Notes: a model not told the origin generated them from the letters alone. A DNA stretch of 64,000 nucleotides from Microbispora sp. ZYX-F-249 (GCF_039649665.1 NZ_JBDJAW010000008.1:1-64000); one strand, 5' to 3'. Positions 15,932-24,210 are shown, numbered from the stretch's first letter. Program-made: numbers and translations.

Positions 15932-16872
15932 CCGTATCCACCGGTTCCACCGGTTCCACCGGTTCCAGTGGCGACGTCCTGCGGCTCGCGGACGGTTTGG
16001 CCGTCCGGCGGCTGGGGTACGGCGCGATGCAGCTGCCGGGTCCGGGCGTGTGGGGCCCGCCGCGCGACCACGCCACCGCACTCGCCGTGCTGCGCCGGGC
16101 CGTGGAGCTGGGCGTCACCCACATCGACACCAGCGGCTTCTACGGCCCGCACGTCGCCAACGACCTGATCAGGCAGGCCCTGCACCCCTATCCCGGCGAC
16201 CTCGTCATCGCCACGAAGGTCGGCGTGGTCCGCGACGAGTGGCACGGCTTCGAGGCCGCCGCGGAGCCGGAGCGGCTGCGCGAGCAGGTCGAGGAGAACC
16301 TGGTCCGGCTCGGCCTGGCCCGGCTCGACCTCGTCTACCTGCGGGTGGGCGGCGACGGACTGCTGTTTCCCGGCGAGGTGCCCTTCGCCGAGTCCTTCCG
16401 GGCACTGGCCGAGCTCCGCGACCGCGGGCTGATCCGCGCGCTCGGGCTCAGCGGCGTGACGACGGAGCAACTGGCCGAGGCGCGCGCGATCGCGCCCGTG
16501 GCGGCGGTGCAGAACCGTTTCCACCTGTTCGACCGATCGGCCGCGGACGTCCTGGCCACGTGCGAGGCCGCCGGCATCGCGTTCGCCGCCTACTTCCCGC
16601 TCGCCGCCGGCACGCTCCGGCCCGGCCTGGATCTGTCGCAGGCCCCGCCCGGCATGGCCCCCTCGGCCGAGCGGCTGGCCGTGCTCGACGAGGTCGCCGG
16701 CCGGTACGGCGCGACCCGCGCCCAGGTGGCGCTCGCCTGGCTGCTCGGCCGTTCCCCGGTCACCCTGGCCATTCCCGGCACCTCCTCGCTCATCCACCTG
16801 GAGGAGAACATGGCCGCGGCCCTGCTGCGCCTGTCCCCCGGGGACATCGCCCTGCTGGACGGGCTCGCCTGA
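15928..16872 (+). CDS. Aldo/keto reductase, pyridoxal-reductase-like branch
   Basis: This is a 314-residue TIM-barrel NADPH oxidoreductase. The catalytic Asp67 (THIDTS), Tyr72 (GFYGP) and Lys97 (IATKVG) are present, but the usual catalytic His is Arg139 (LDLVYLRVGG). The same replacement occurs in the E. coli YdbC/PdxI pyridoxal reductase branch, which this most resembles. Coenzyme-binding features include the C-terminal IPGTSSLIHLEEN. A 9-bp triplicate (TCCACCGGT, 15937-15963) gives a Gly-Ser-Thr N-terminal repeat. It is coupled to the upstream HTH-like gene. The substrate is not determined. Confidence 0.85.
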   Translation: MTVSTGSTGSTGSSGDVLRLADGLAVRRLGYGAMQLPGPGVWGPPRDHATALAVLRRAVELGVTHIDTSGFYGPHVANDLIRQALHPYPGDLVIATKVGVVRDEWHGFEAAAEPERLREQVEENLVRLGLARLDLVYLRVGGDGLLFPGEVPFAESFRALAELRDRGLIRALGLSGVTTEQLAEARAIAPVAAVQNRFHLFDRSAADVLATCEAAGIAFAAYFPLAAGTLRPGLDLSQAPPGMAPSAERLAVLDEVAGRYGATRAQVALAWLLGRSPVTLAIPGTSSLIHLEENMAAALLRLSPGDIALLDGLA

Positions 16873-16876
16873 CCCG

Positions 16877-16922
16877 GTCCGCCCGGCCCGTACGCGCCTT
16901 ACGCAACGGGGGCCGGGCGGAC
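16877..16922. terminator. Hairpin between convergent genes
   Basis: A 13-bp inverted repeat (GTCCGCCCGGCCC at 16877-16889, complement at 16910-16922) with a 20-nt loop lies between the aldo/keto reductase stop and the convergent secreted protein. It can act in both directions. Confidence 0.6.
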
Positions 16923-16932
16923 GCGGGCGAGG

Positions 16933-17688
16933 TCAGGACGTGAGCTCGGGAAGCTCCAGGTAGGACTTGCCGCGGACGAACCACTGGAAGTCGGCGGCGT
17001 TCTCGCCGCTGGGCGAGGGCAGCCCGGCCCGCAGGTTCACCGCCGTGTTGACCAGGCCCCAGTTGAGGCCGCAGCCCGACGCCTTGGGCACGGCGAACGT
17101 CGTGTCCGTGGCCGTGGCCTTGAAGACCGGCGTGTCGTCGATGGACGTCAGGTCCAGCGAGGTGATCTCGGGATTCAGCGTGATCGGGGCGGCGTCGCTC
17201 CCGATGTAGCACTTCTTGCCGAGCAGCGAATGGATCATGCGGATCTTGATGCCGACGTTGGTCGGGAAGACGGGACCGGCCTCGACCTTCCCGGTGCCCT
17301 GGGTCTCCACGTACACGTCGGTGAGCTTGGGCACCTCGAACGGCTTGCCGATGAGACCGCCGGGCACCTTCATCCGGCCGCCCACGACGCTGCCGAACGC
17401 CGCGGCCGTGCCGCCATCGGCGAGTCTGCCCTGCGCCACGGTGATCCGCAGCGGCTGGCTGATGTCCTGGGTGATCGAGCCCAGCTTGATCGAACCACCC
17501 ACGGTGATGATGAAGATGCAGCTCCAGGTGTCGGGAGCGGCGCCGGCCGGAAGCCGGGGGCAGTCGGCCCAGTCGGCGTCGCTCGGATGGTAGTCGTAGG
17601 CGGCCGTCGCCTGGGCGGGCGCCGCCGTGCCGGCCAGCAGCGCCACCGCCGCCACGCCGATCGCCAGGCGCCGGGCAAGAACGCTCAT
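16933..17688 (-). CDS. Secreted protein of unknown function
   Basis: This 251-residue protein has a clear Sec signal peptide (cut predicted after Ala27, AQA|TAA). The mature part is beta-rich with four cysteines (near ADCPRL, WSCIFI, KKCYIG, SGCGLN) that could form two disulfides. The repeated pattern of hydrophobic strands (IKLGSITQDISQPLRITV, TDVYVETQGTGKVEAG) resembles conserved actinomycete secreted proteins with no assigned role. ATG 17688 is preceded by GAGGAG. It lies alone between the reductase operon and DUF3145, so context gives no further clue. Confidence 0.7.
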   Translation of the reverse strand: MSVLARRLAIGVAAVALLAGTAAPAQATAAYDYHPSDADWADCPRLPAGAAPDTWSCIFIITVGGSIKLGSITQDISQPLRITVAQGRLADGGTAAAFGSVVGGRMKVPGGLIGKPFEVPKLTDVYVETQGTGKVEAGPVFPTNVGIKIRMIHSLLGKKCYIGSDAAPITLNPEITSLDLTSIDDTPVFKATATDTTFAVPKASGCGLNWGLVNTAVNLRAGLPSPSGENAADFQWFVRGKSYLELPELTS

Positions 17689-17839
17689 GGACTCCTCCTC
17701 GGGTCCGCGTCGGGGGGTGCGGACGTGGATGAGTCCCGGTATATCTGCGAAAAAGACGGCTTTCTACGCGGTTTTCACAAGGCGCAAGGGTGACTTGTTA
17801 TCACGATCCGCGAAAAAAACAGTTCGCCGTGAAGCAGGG

Positions 17840-18337
17840 TCAGACGGCGGCGTGCAGCCAGCGGACCGGGGCGCCCTCGCCCGCGTAGCGGAACGACTCC
17901 AGCTCCTCGTCCCACTGCTTGCCGAGCAGGCGATCGAGTTCCTCCTCCAGGACCACCCGCCCCTGCGCCGCCATGAGCATGACGTTGCGCAGCCGGTCCT
18001 CGGGGATCAGGATGTCGCCGTTCGCGCCGACGACCGCCGTGAAGGCGCCCAGCGTCGGCGTGTAGGCGTGCCGGGATCCGTCGACGCCCGGCGAGGCGTC
18101 CTCGGTTATCTCGAAGCGGATGCGCTGCCAGCCCATGAGTGAGGACGTGATCGCCGCAGCCGTGCCGGGACGCCCCTCCCACTCGGCCTGGGCCCGCAGG
18201 GTCCCGGGCGCGGCGGGCTGGGCGGTCCACGTCAGGTCGACGGGCACGCCAAGAACGCCTGCGACGGCCCACTCAATGTGCGGGCACAGCGCAGGCTGAG
18301 CCGAGTGGACGTACAGGACGCCACGAGCAGCAGCCAC
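17840..18337 (-). CDS. DUF3145 protein
   Basis: This 165-residue cytosolic protein starts ARGVLYVHSAQPALCPHIEWAVAGVLG, the hallmark of DUF3145, and ends with the conserved WDEELESFRYAGEGAPVRWLH. The family is conserved in actinobacteria, and I recall it near fatty acid synthase genes in Streptomyces; its function is unknown. The start is GTG 18337 with GGGAGG four bases before it. A TTG four codons upstream has no ribosome site of its own and would place the Shine-Dalgarno inside the gene. It is divergent from the S8 protease gene, sharing a 192-bp control region. Confidence 0.85.
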   Translation of the reverse strand: MAAARGVLYVHSAQPALCPHIEWAVAGVLGVPVDLTWTAQPAAPGTLRAQAEWEGRPGTAAAITSSLMGWQRIRFEITEDASPGVDGSRHAYTPTLGAFTAVVGANGDILIPEDRLRNVMLMAAQGRVVLEEELDRLLGKQWDEELESFRYAGEGAPVRWLHAAV

Positions 18338-18385
18338 CGGACCTCCCAATTCGCATGAGGTGCGCCTTCCCCAACGGCCTCACAC

Positions 18386-18519
18386 TTGGAATGATCACGG
18401 TTGGATGACTGTAGGAGAGACTACCGTCCGTCGCAGTCCGGCACCAGAGGGGGGTCATACCGATTGGCGCTTGGTGACCAACCGAATCGGGAAGGACGCG
18501 TTCCGTAACCGTCACGGAA
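18386..18519 (+). promoter_or_regulatory. Control region of the protease/sigma/CHAT unit
   Basis: Upstream of the S8 protease gene lie a GGAAT (18388-18392) spaced 18 bp from GTA (18411-18413), close to the GGAAT-N18-GTT pattern of SigR-type ECF promoters; a short direct repeat TTGGA(A)TGA (18386-18394 and 18401-18408); and an inverted repeat TTCCGT-N7-ACGGAA (18501-18519) ending 10 bp before the ATG. The last overlaps the ribosome-binding site and could be an operator. Confidence 0.35.
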
Positions 18520-18529
18520 GGCCTCCCCC

Positions 18530-19549
18530 ATGCGCAGCCGCCTCGTCGAACCCCTCCCAGGACGGCCCGTCCACATCCGGCCGGACGAACTCCTGACCTC
18601 CTCCCCCGCGGCCGTCGCCCGGTGGGCCCTGGCCGCCGAGCCCCTCCCCGGAGCCGGTCGCGTCCACCGCGTACGGCTGCCGCCGGGCACCGACGTGATC
18701 GACCTGACGGCCGCGCTCCGCGACCGCGGGCACCCGGCCTCCCCCAACCACCTGCTGACGGGCCAGCCGCTGTTCTTCGGCGGACCCGGCGGGCCGCCCG
18801 CGCCCGCGGCGGCGCCGCCGTACGCGCCGGGCGAGCAGTGCGACGTCACCGTGGCCGTCCTCGACACCGGGCTGGCGCCGCACCCGTGGCTCGCGCCGTG
18901 GTACAGCGACGACATCGCCGAGACGCCCGACGCGGACGGCGACGGCGTGCGCGACCGGCAGGCCGGGCACGGGACGTTCGTGGCCGGGCTGATCCTGCGG
19001 CAGGCCCCCGGCGTCCGGCTGCGCGCCCTGCGACTCCTCGACAGCGACGGCGTGAGCGACGAGGCCGCGCTGCTGCGCTCGCTCGCCACGCTGCGCGGCG
19101 CGCGTGCCGACGTCGTCAACCTCTCCTTCGGGGGGCACACCTTCGACGACGCGCCGCCTCTCGGGCTGGCCGAGGCGCTCGCGGGCTTTCCCGCCGTGGT
19201 CGCGTGCGCGGGCAACACGGCGTCGCCGCGCCCCTTCTGGCCGGCGGCCCTGCCGGGCGTCGTCGCGGTCGGCGCGCTCGACGGGGACGCCAGGGCCGAA
19301 TTCTCCGCGTACGGCCCGTGGGTGGACGTCTGGGCGCCGGGTGTCGGCCTGACCAGCAGTTTCCTCGAATACGGGGACTTTCGCGGCTACGCGACCTGGA
19401 GCGGCACGTCGTTCGCCGCCGCCCTCGTCACGGGCGCGCTCGCCCGCCTGTGCCGGGAGGCGCCCCCGGACCGGGCCGTACGACGCCTGCTCGGCGGCGG
19501 GCGGCGCATCGCGGATCTCGGGGTGGTCCTGGCGAGCGGGGATCGATAG
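18530..19549 (+). CDS. S8-family (subtilisin-like) intracellular serine protease
   Basis: This 339-residue subtilase has an intact triad: Asp112 (VAVLDTGLA), His147 (GHGTFVAG) and Ser294 (SGTSFAA), with oxyanion Asn229 (CAGNT). No signal peptide or membrane segment is visible, so it is predicted to be cytoplasmic, unlike most secreted subtilases. The N-terminal 100 residues (HIRPDELLTSSPAAVARWAL...) are a short prodomain-like region. It is the first gene of a same-strand run, followed by a sigma factor, a small protein and a CHAT protease. The gap to the sigma gene is 44 bp. Substrates are unknown; a partner in the module is likely. Confidence 0.85.
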   Translation: MRSRLVEPLPGRPVHIRPDELLTSSPAAVARWALAAEPLPGAGRVHRVRLPPGTDVIDLTAALRDRGHPASPNHLLTGQPLFFGGPGGPPAPAAAPPYAPGEQCDVTVAVLDTGLAPHPWLAPWYSDDIAETPDADGDGVRDRQAGHGTFVAGLILRQAPGVRLRALRLLDSDGVSDEAALLRSLATLRGARADVVNLSFGGHTFDDAPPLGLAEALAGFPAVVACAGNTASPRPFWPAALPGVVAVGALDGDARAEFSAYGPWVDVWAPGVGLTSSFLEYGDFRGYATWSGTSFAAALVTGALARLCREAPPDRAVRRLLGGGRRIADLGVVLASGDR

Positions 19550-19593
19550 GGTGCCGTCACGAAAAGCATCTCCCCGAGCGCGCAGAGTGACGA

Positions 19594-20121
19594 ATGCCGA
19601 CAGACAACTCGTTCACGATCATCGACCAGACCGCCTGGGAGGACCTGGTCGCCCGGTTCGACGGCAGGATGTGGGCGGTCGCCCGGGCGTTCGGGCTGAG
19701 CGCCGCCGACGCCGCCGACGCCGTGCAGGGCGCCTGGCTCCGGCTCGTGGAGAACGCGGACGCCATCCGCGACCCCGAGCGGATCGGCGCGTGGCTCGTC
19801 ACCACCACGAGGCACGAGGCGGCCCGGCTCAGCCGCAAGGCCCGCGGGGAGGTCGCCTCCGACCTGGACGTGGCGGACACGGCGCTCCCCGATCCGACGG
19901 CGGCGGTGGTGGACGCCGACTTCGGCAGGCAGGTGTGGCGCAGGCTCGACCTGCTCGGCGAGCCGTGCCGGTCGCTCATCCGCCTCTACGTGCTCCATCC
20001 CGAGGCGAGGTACGCCCAGATAGCGGTCCGGCTCGACCTGCCCGTCGGCAGCATCGGCCCCACCCGGGCCCGCTGCATGGCCCGCCTGCGCGCGCTCGTC
20101 GAAGAGGAGGAGGCCCGATGA
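19594..20121 (+). CDS. ECF-type sigma-70 family factor of the CHAT module
   Basis: This 175-residue sigma factor has region 2 at about residues 13-85 (WEDLVARFDGRMWAVARAFGLSAADAADAVQGAWLRL, then RIGAWLVTTTRHEAARLSR) and region 4 at about 120-168 (CRSLIRLYVLHPEARYAQIAVRLDLPVGSIGPTRARCMARLR). The linker is short and acidic. No anti-sigma factor with a membrane helix is adjacent; the next gene overlaps by 4 bp (ATGA) and could encode a cytosolic partner. It probably controls its own gene cluster, as many ECF factors do, but a cognate promoter is only tentatively seen upstream of the protease gene. Confidence 0.85.
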   Translation: MPTDNSFTIIDQTAWEDLVARFDGRMWAVARAFGLSAADAADAVQGAWLRLVENADAIRDPERIGAWLVTTTRHEAARLSRKARGEVASDLDVADTALPDPTAAVVDADFGRQVWRRLDLLGEPCRSLIRLYVLHPEARYAQIAVRLDLPVGSIGPTRARCMARLRALVEEEEAR

Positions 20122-20570
20122 GGGAGGAATACCTGCTGGCCGCCCTGCGCATGGGAGCGGGCGCCGATCCGGTGCCCGAGGGCGTGTCGGCCGCCGCCCG
20201 GGCGGTCTTCGGCCTGCGGGTGCCCGGGGGTGTGCCGGCCGGGCCGGTGGACGTCGCCGTGCCCCGGGGGGCCCGCTCCGCGGACGGGACGGCGCAGGCC
20301 GGCGTCCGCAGGTTCAGCGCGGACGGCCTGGTCATCGACGTCGAGACGGCCGTCAGCGGCGGGCGGATGGAAGTGGCCGGTCAGGTGTCCCCCGCCCCCG
20401 GCCCGGACGCCAGGATCGAGGTGCGCACCCCCCACATCGGCAAGGTCCGCGTGCCCTCCGGCAGTGGTCACTTCGCGGTGGCCGGTCTGCCGCCGGGATG
20501 GGTCAGCGTGGTCTGCCACCGGCCCGGCCACGCGCCCGTCTTCACCCGCTGGATCCACGTAGGCCCATGA
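20118..20570 (+). CDS. Small unknown protein between the sigma and CHAT genes
   Basis: This 150-residue protein belongs to no family I can name. The N-terminal segment (MREEYLLAALRMGAGADPVPEGVSAAARAVFGLR) is helical. The rest is beta-rich and ends IRVRVPSGSGHFAVAGLPPGWVSV-like, resembling a small Ig/carboxypeptidase-regulatory-like sandwich (PSGSGHFAVAGLPPGWVSVVCHRPG). There is no signal peptide or membrane helix. It overlaps the sigma stop (ATGA) and its own stop overlaps the CHAT start (ATGA), so all three are translationally coupled. Possible roles are sigma-binding regulator or protease substrate; both are inference. Confidence 0.75.
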   Translation: MREEYLLAALRMGAGADPVPEGVSAAARAVFGLRVPGGVPAGPVDVAVPRGARSADGTAQAGVRRFSADGLVIDVETAVSGGRMEVAGQVSPAPGPDARIEVRTPHIGKVRVPSGSGHFAVAGLPPGWVSVVCHRPGHAPVFTRWIHVGP

Positions 20571-23107
20571 CCCCGTTGGACAGGGCCGAGGCCGCCGTGC
20601 GGCTCTCCGGCACCGACCCCCGGCTGGCACTCGCGGAGGCGAGAGCCGTACTGGGCCTCACCGGGCGGCCGGGACCCGCGGGCGCGTACGGCGAGGCGGC
20701 CTCGGTGGCGCTGCGCGCGGCCGCGCTCGCGGCCCGCGAACTGGGCGATCTCGAACTCGCCGGGGAGCGGCTGGAGGAGGCGATCGCGGCGGGGAAGGGA
20801 TTCCCGCGCCGCGTGGCGCAGGCGCGGATGTCGCTCGTCACGATCCGGGCCCAGCTCGGCGACCCGGAGGGCGGGCTGCGCCTCGCCGATCTCGCCGAGC
20901 GGGATCTCGCGGGAACGGACCTCGCCAGGCTCGGCGTGCAGCGGTCGGTCGCCCTGATCCTGCTGGGACGGCACGAGGAGGCGGCGCGGCACTGCGACCG
21001 GGCGGTCGGCCTGCTGGACGACGATCCCCGCTTCCGGGCTGGCGGGCTGCTGAACCGCGGCCTCGCCCGCACCTACCTCGAACGGTACGGCGAGGCCGAG
21101 GCCGACCTCGCCGAATGCGCCCGGGTCGCGAGGTCGGCGGGCCTGGACCACGTCGCGATGCTGGCGGAGGGCAACCTGCCGTTCGTGGCCGCGCGGCGCG
21201 GCGACGTCGCCGCCGCCTTCGCGCGGTACCGCGCGGCCGAGGCCACGCTGTTCGGCTACCCGGAACGGCTCGCCGCGATGCGCACGGACTTCGCCGAGGC
21301 GCTGGTGGCGGCGCGGCTGCCCGGCGAGGCGCGCACGCTGCTCGAACAGGCCGTCCCGGAGCTGGTGGCGGCCGGGGCGCAGGCGGCGGTCCCCGGTGCG
21401 CGGCTGCTGCTCGCCCAGGCCGCGCTCCTCGCCGGGGACGCCACGCCGGCCGAGACGACGGCGCGCACCGCGCTGGCCGAGCTGGACGCGCAGGGCAGGA
21501 CGGCCTGGCTGCCCCTCGCCAGGGAGGTCGTCCTGCGGGCCCGCCTCGCGCGGGCCGCGGGGGCCGCCCCGCCGGCCGGTCCCGGCGCACGCGACGGCCT
21601 GTCCGGCCTGGTCACCGAGCTGATCACCTGCGCCGACGACCTCGCGGCGTGCGGCTGGCCGGCGGCCTCGGCGGCCCTGCGGCTCACCGCCGCCGCTACC
21701 GCCGTACGGCTGGGCCTGATCACGCATGCCCGCGCCCAGCTCGACCTCGTCGCGGCCGGCGCCACGCGTCCCCTCGTACGCTGGCACGCGACGGCGATGC
21801 GGCACCGTCTGGACGGGGACCTCGACCTGGCCCTGGCGGCCGCGGCCCGGGGCATCGAGGCCGTGCACGACGCCGGGACGCGTGCCCACGACACCGCGGG
21901 GGACACCGCTGGAGACGCGGCTTGGAACACCGCTGGGGACGCGGAAGTGCGGGTGCACGCGGCACGGCCGGCCGAGGACCTCGCCGAGTTCGGCCGCGAG
22001 GTCGCCCTCGACCGGGCCGGGCGGACGGGAGACGCCCAATCGGTGCTCGAATGGGCCGAGCGGTGCCGGGCGGTGGTGCGCGGCACGGCGGCTCCCACCT
22101 TCCGGACGCCCGTCGCCCCGCCCGCGGGGGCAGGGATCCTGGTGGAGCTGGTGCGGCGCGGCGACGACCTGTTCGCCGTCACGGCCGGCCCGGAAGGCTG
22201 CGCGCTGCGCGCGCTCGGCTCCTACCAGGCCGCGGTGGAGGCGACCGTGCGCATCCGGTACGGCCTGCGCCGCCGCAATCTGCGCGACGTCCCGGGCGAC
22301 GCGGACGCCCACGAAGGAGCGGCCGGCGCGGCGGCCGCCCACGAGCTGTCCGCGCTCGACCGCGTTCTCCTGTCCGGCCCCGGCACGCTCGCCTGCGCGG
22401 GGAGCCCGCCCGGCGGCCCGGTGACGGTGGTGCCCACCGGAGCGCTGTGCACGCTGCCCTGGCCGCTGCTTCCCTCGCTGCGCGGGCGGCCGGTGTCGGT
22501 GGCGGCCGACGCGACCGGGTGGCTCGCCCCGCGCCCCGGCCCGGCCGGCGCCCCTGAGGTGCTGTCGGTCGCGGGACCGGGGCTCGATCACGCCGCCGCC
22601 GAGGCCGACATGGTCGCCGCCGTGCACACGCGGGCACGGCGCGTCGGCGCCACCAGGGCGCAGGTGCTCCGCGCGCTGGAGCGGGCCGACGTGCTCCACG
22701 TCGCCGCCCACGGGATGTTCACCCCGCGCGGGCCCATGCTGTCGCGGATCACGCTGGACGACGGGCCGCTCATGGCCTACGACCTGCTGACCGCGCGGCG
22801 GATCCCCCGCCTCGTCGTGCTGTCGGCCTGCGACGCCGGAATGGCGCACGCCCCGGTGGACGGCGCGGCGCTGGGCCTCGCCGGGGCCTTCCTCGACCGC
22901 GCCGCGCACACCGGAGTGGCGGGGTGCGTGGTGGCCGGGGTGGTGCCGGTGCGCGACGACGAGGCTCTGGCGCTCATGACGCTCTTCCACACGCTGCTGG
23001 CCGAGGGCCGCTCCCCCGCCGAGGCGCTGGCCCGGGCGTCCGAGAAGACGGCCGTGCCGGGCTTCGTGGGCTTCGGCGCCGGTGACGCGCCCTTCGGCAC
23101 CGGCTGA
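20567..23107 (+). CDS. TPR-CHAT caspase-like protease
   Basis: This 846-residue cytosolic protein has an alpha-helical N-terminal region of about 500 residues made of TPR-like repeats (for example YGEAEADLAECARVARSAGLDHVA, LARTYLERYGEAE) and a C-terminal CHAT domain (about 520-846). The caspase-fold dyad is visible: His715 in HVAAHGMF and Cys755 in VLSACDAGM. CHAT proteases are activated by protein-protein signals and cleave partner proteins. In bacterial conflict systems and in CRISPR-associated type III-E Craspase they trigger death or signalling. It is coupled (ATGA) to the small protein and sits in a sigma/subtilase operon. About 20 residues near 440-460 are a Thr/Ala/Gly repeat. Confidence 0.9.
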   Translation: MTPLDRAEAAVRLSGTDPRLALAEARAVLGLTGRPGPAGAYGEAASVALRAAALAARELGDLELAGERLEEAIAAGKGFPRRVAQARMSLVTIRAQLGDPEGGLRLADLAERDLAGTDLARLGVQRSVALILLGRHEEAARHCDRAVGLLDDDPRFRAGGLLNRGLARTYLERYGEAEADLAECARVARSAGLDHVAMLAEGNLPFVAARRGDVAAAFARYRAAEATLFGYPERLAAMRTDFAEALVAARLPGEARTLLEQAVPELVAAGAQAAVPGARLLLAQAALLAGDATPAETTARTALAELDAQGRTAWLPLAREVVLRARLARAAGAAPPAGPGARDGLSGLVTELITCADDLAACGWPAASAALRLTAAATAVRLGLITHARAQLDLVAAGATRPLVRWHATAMRHRLDGDLDLALAAAARGIEAVHDAGTRAHDTAGDTAGDAAWNTAGDAEVRVHAARPAEDLAEFGREVALDRAGRTGDAQSVLEWAERCRAVVRGTAAPTFRTPVAPPAGAGILVELVRRGDDLFAVTAGPEGCALRALGSYQAAVEATVRIRYGLRRRNLRDVPGDADAHEGAAGAAAAHELSALDRVLLSGPGTLACAGSPPGGPVTVVPTGALCTLPWPLLPSLRGRPVSVAADATGWLAPRPGPAGAPEVLSVAGPGLDHAAAEADMVAAVHTRARRVGATRAQVLRALERADVLHVAAHGMFTPRGPMLSRITLDDGPLMAYDLLTARRIPRLVVLSACDAGMAHAPVDGAALGLAGAFLDRAAHTGVAGCVVAGVVPVRDDEALALMTLFHTLLAEGRSPAEALARASEKTAVPGFVGFGAGDAPFGTG

Positions 23108-23164
23108 CCCCCACGCGTCCCGTCCCGGTCGCCGCACGGCATGCCCCCGGCCCACCGGCCAGTA

Positions 23165-23180
23165 CGGCAACCGGTTGCCG
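23165..23180. terminator. Perfect 16-bp palindrome after the CHAT gene
   Basis: CGGCAACC followed directly by GGTTGCCG, 58 bp after the CHAT stop and 50 bp before the PLP-enzyme start. It could be a weak terminator or an operator of the next gene. Confidence 0.45.
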
Positions 23181-23229
23181 GGCGTCCACCCCGGACCGGA
23201 CGGCGCCGACGGGGCTACGCTGCTGTGCC

Positions 23230-24210
23230 GTGCAGGAGACGCGCCTCGACACCGCTCGGATCCGGGCGGCTCGCCATCTGATCGACCCGGTCTTCCTCGA
23301 CACTCCGCTGTACCGCTGCGAGGCGCTGGAGCCCGCCCTCGGGTGCGCGGTGAGCGTCAAGCTCGAAACGGCGAACCCGGTGCGCAGCTTCAAGGGCCGA
23401 GGCACCGAGGTGGTCGCGAGCCTGCTCGCGGGGAACGGCTCGCGCGCCGTGGTGTGCGCCAGCGCGGGCAACCTCGGCCAGGCCCTCGCCTGGTCCGGTC
23501 GCGGCCGGGGGCTCGACGTCACCGTCGTGGCATCCCGCTTCGCGCCCGCGGCCAAGCTGGAGCGGATCCGCGCGCTCGACGCCAGGCTGGAGCTGGTGGA
23601 CGGCGACTTCGACGCGGCTCGCGAGCGGGCGGCGGCCATCGCGCGGCACGACGGCGTCCGCCTGGTCGAAGACAGCCTGGACATCGAGACCTGCGAAGGC
23701 GCGGCGACGATCGGCCTGGAACTGGTGGACACCGCGCCCTCGTTCGACGCCGTCCTGATCGCGCTCGGCGGCGGGGCACTGGCCACCGGCGTGGGTCATG
23801 CGGTGAAGTCCTCGGCGCCGGGAGTGGAGGTGATCTGTGTCCAGCCGCTGGGCGCACCGGCGATGACCCGCTCATGGCGGCGTCGGCGCGTCGTCACCAC
23901 GGACTCGGCCGACACCATCGCCGACGGCGTCGCCGCCCGGCGTCCCATCCCGGCCGTCCTCGACGACCTCCTCGTGGTCGCCGACGACTGCGTGCTGGTC
24001 CGGGAGGCGTCGATCATCGCCGGCATGCGGATGCTCCTCGACCACGCCGGCCTCGTCGTCGAACCGTCGGCCGCGCTCGGCATCGCGGCGATCCTCGAGG
24101 ACCGCGACCGCTTCGCCGGCCGGCACGTGGTCACCGTCGTGTGCGGCAGCAACGTCGACATGGACGCCTATCGCCGCTGGGTCGGCGCGGCTCCCGCCCA
24201 CAGGTCCTGA
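23230..24210 (+). CDS. PLP-dependent fold-type II enzyme (threonine/serine dehydratase-like)
   Basis: This 326-residue enzyme resembles threonine dehydratase. The PLP lysine lies in VRSFKGRGTE (Lys55), an Asn-containing ASAGNLGQALA loop follows, and GGGALATG supplies the phosphate-binding loop. It probably removes the amino group of Thr or Ser (or an analogue such as hydroxyectoine-derived compounds) by alpha,beta-elimination. There is no C-terminal ACT regulatory domain, as in catabolic enzymes. The GTG has no ribosome site; a TACGCT -10-like box lies 8 nt upstream, suggesting a leaderless mRNA. The gene stands alone between the CHAT unit and a convergent sulfurtransferase. Confidence 0.8.
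   Translation: MQETRLDTARIRAARHLIDPVFLDTPLYRCEALEPALGCAVSVKLETANPVRSFKGRGTEVVASLLAGNGSRAVVCASAGNLGQALAWSGRGRGLDVTVVASRFAPAAKLERIRALDARLELVDGDFDAARERAAAIARHDGVRLVEDSLDIETCEGAATIGLELVDTAPSFDAVLIALGGGALATGVGHAVKSSAPGVEVICVQPLGAPAMTRSWRRRRVVTTDSADTIADGVAARRPIPAVLDDLLVVADDCVLVREASIIAGMRMLLDHAGLVVEPSAALGIAAILEDRDRFAGRHVVTVVCGSNVDMDAYRRWVGAAPAHRS

Noticed and set aside
15928..15975. TCCACCGGT triplicate as regulatory DNA
   Set aside because: It lies inside the reductase coding region and simply encodes a Ser/Thr/Gly repeat.
20468..23170. A long open frame antisense to the CHAT gene
   Set aside because: It has no family similarity and an Arg/Gly/Pro/Ala composition typical of a shadow; the plus-strand CHAT gene has catalytic motifs and coupled starts.
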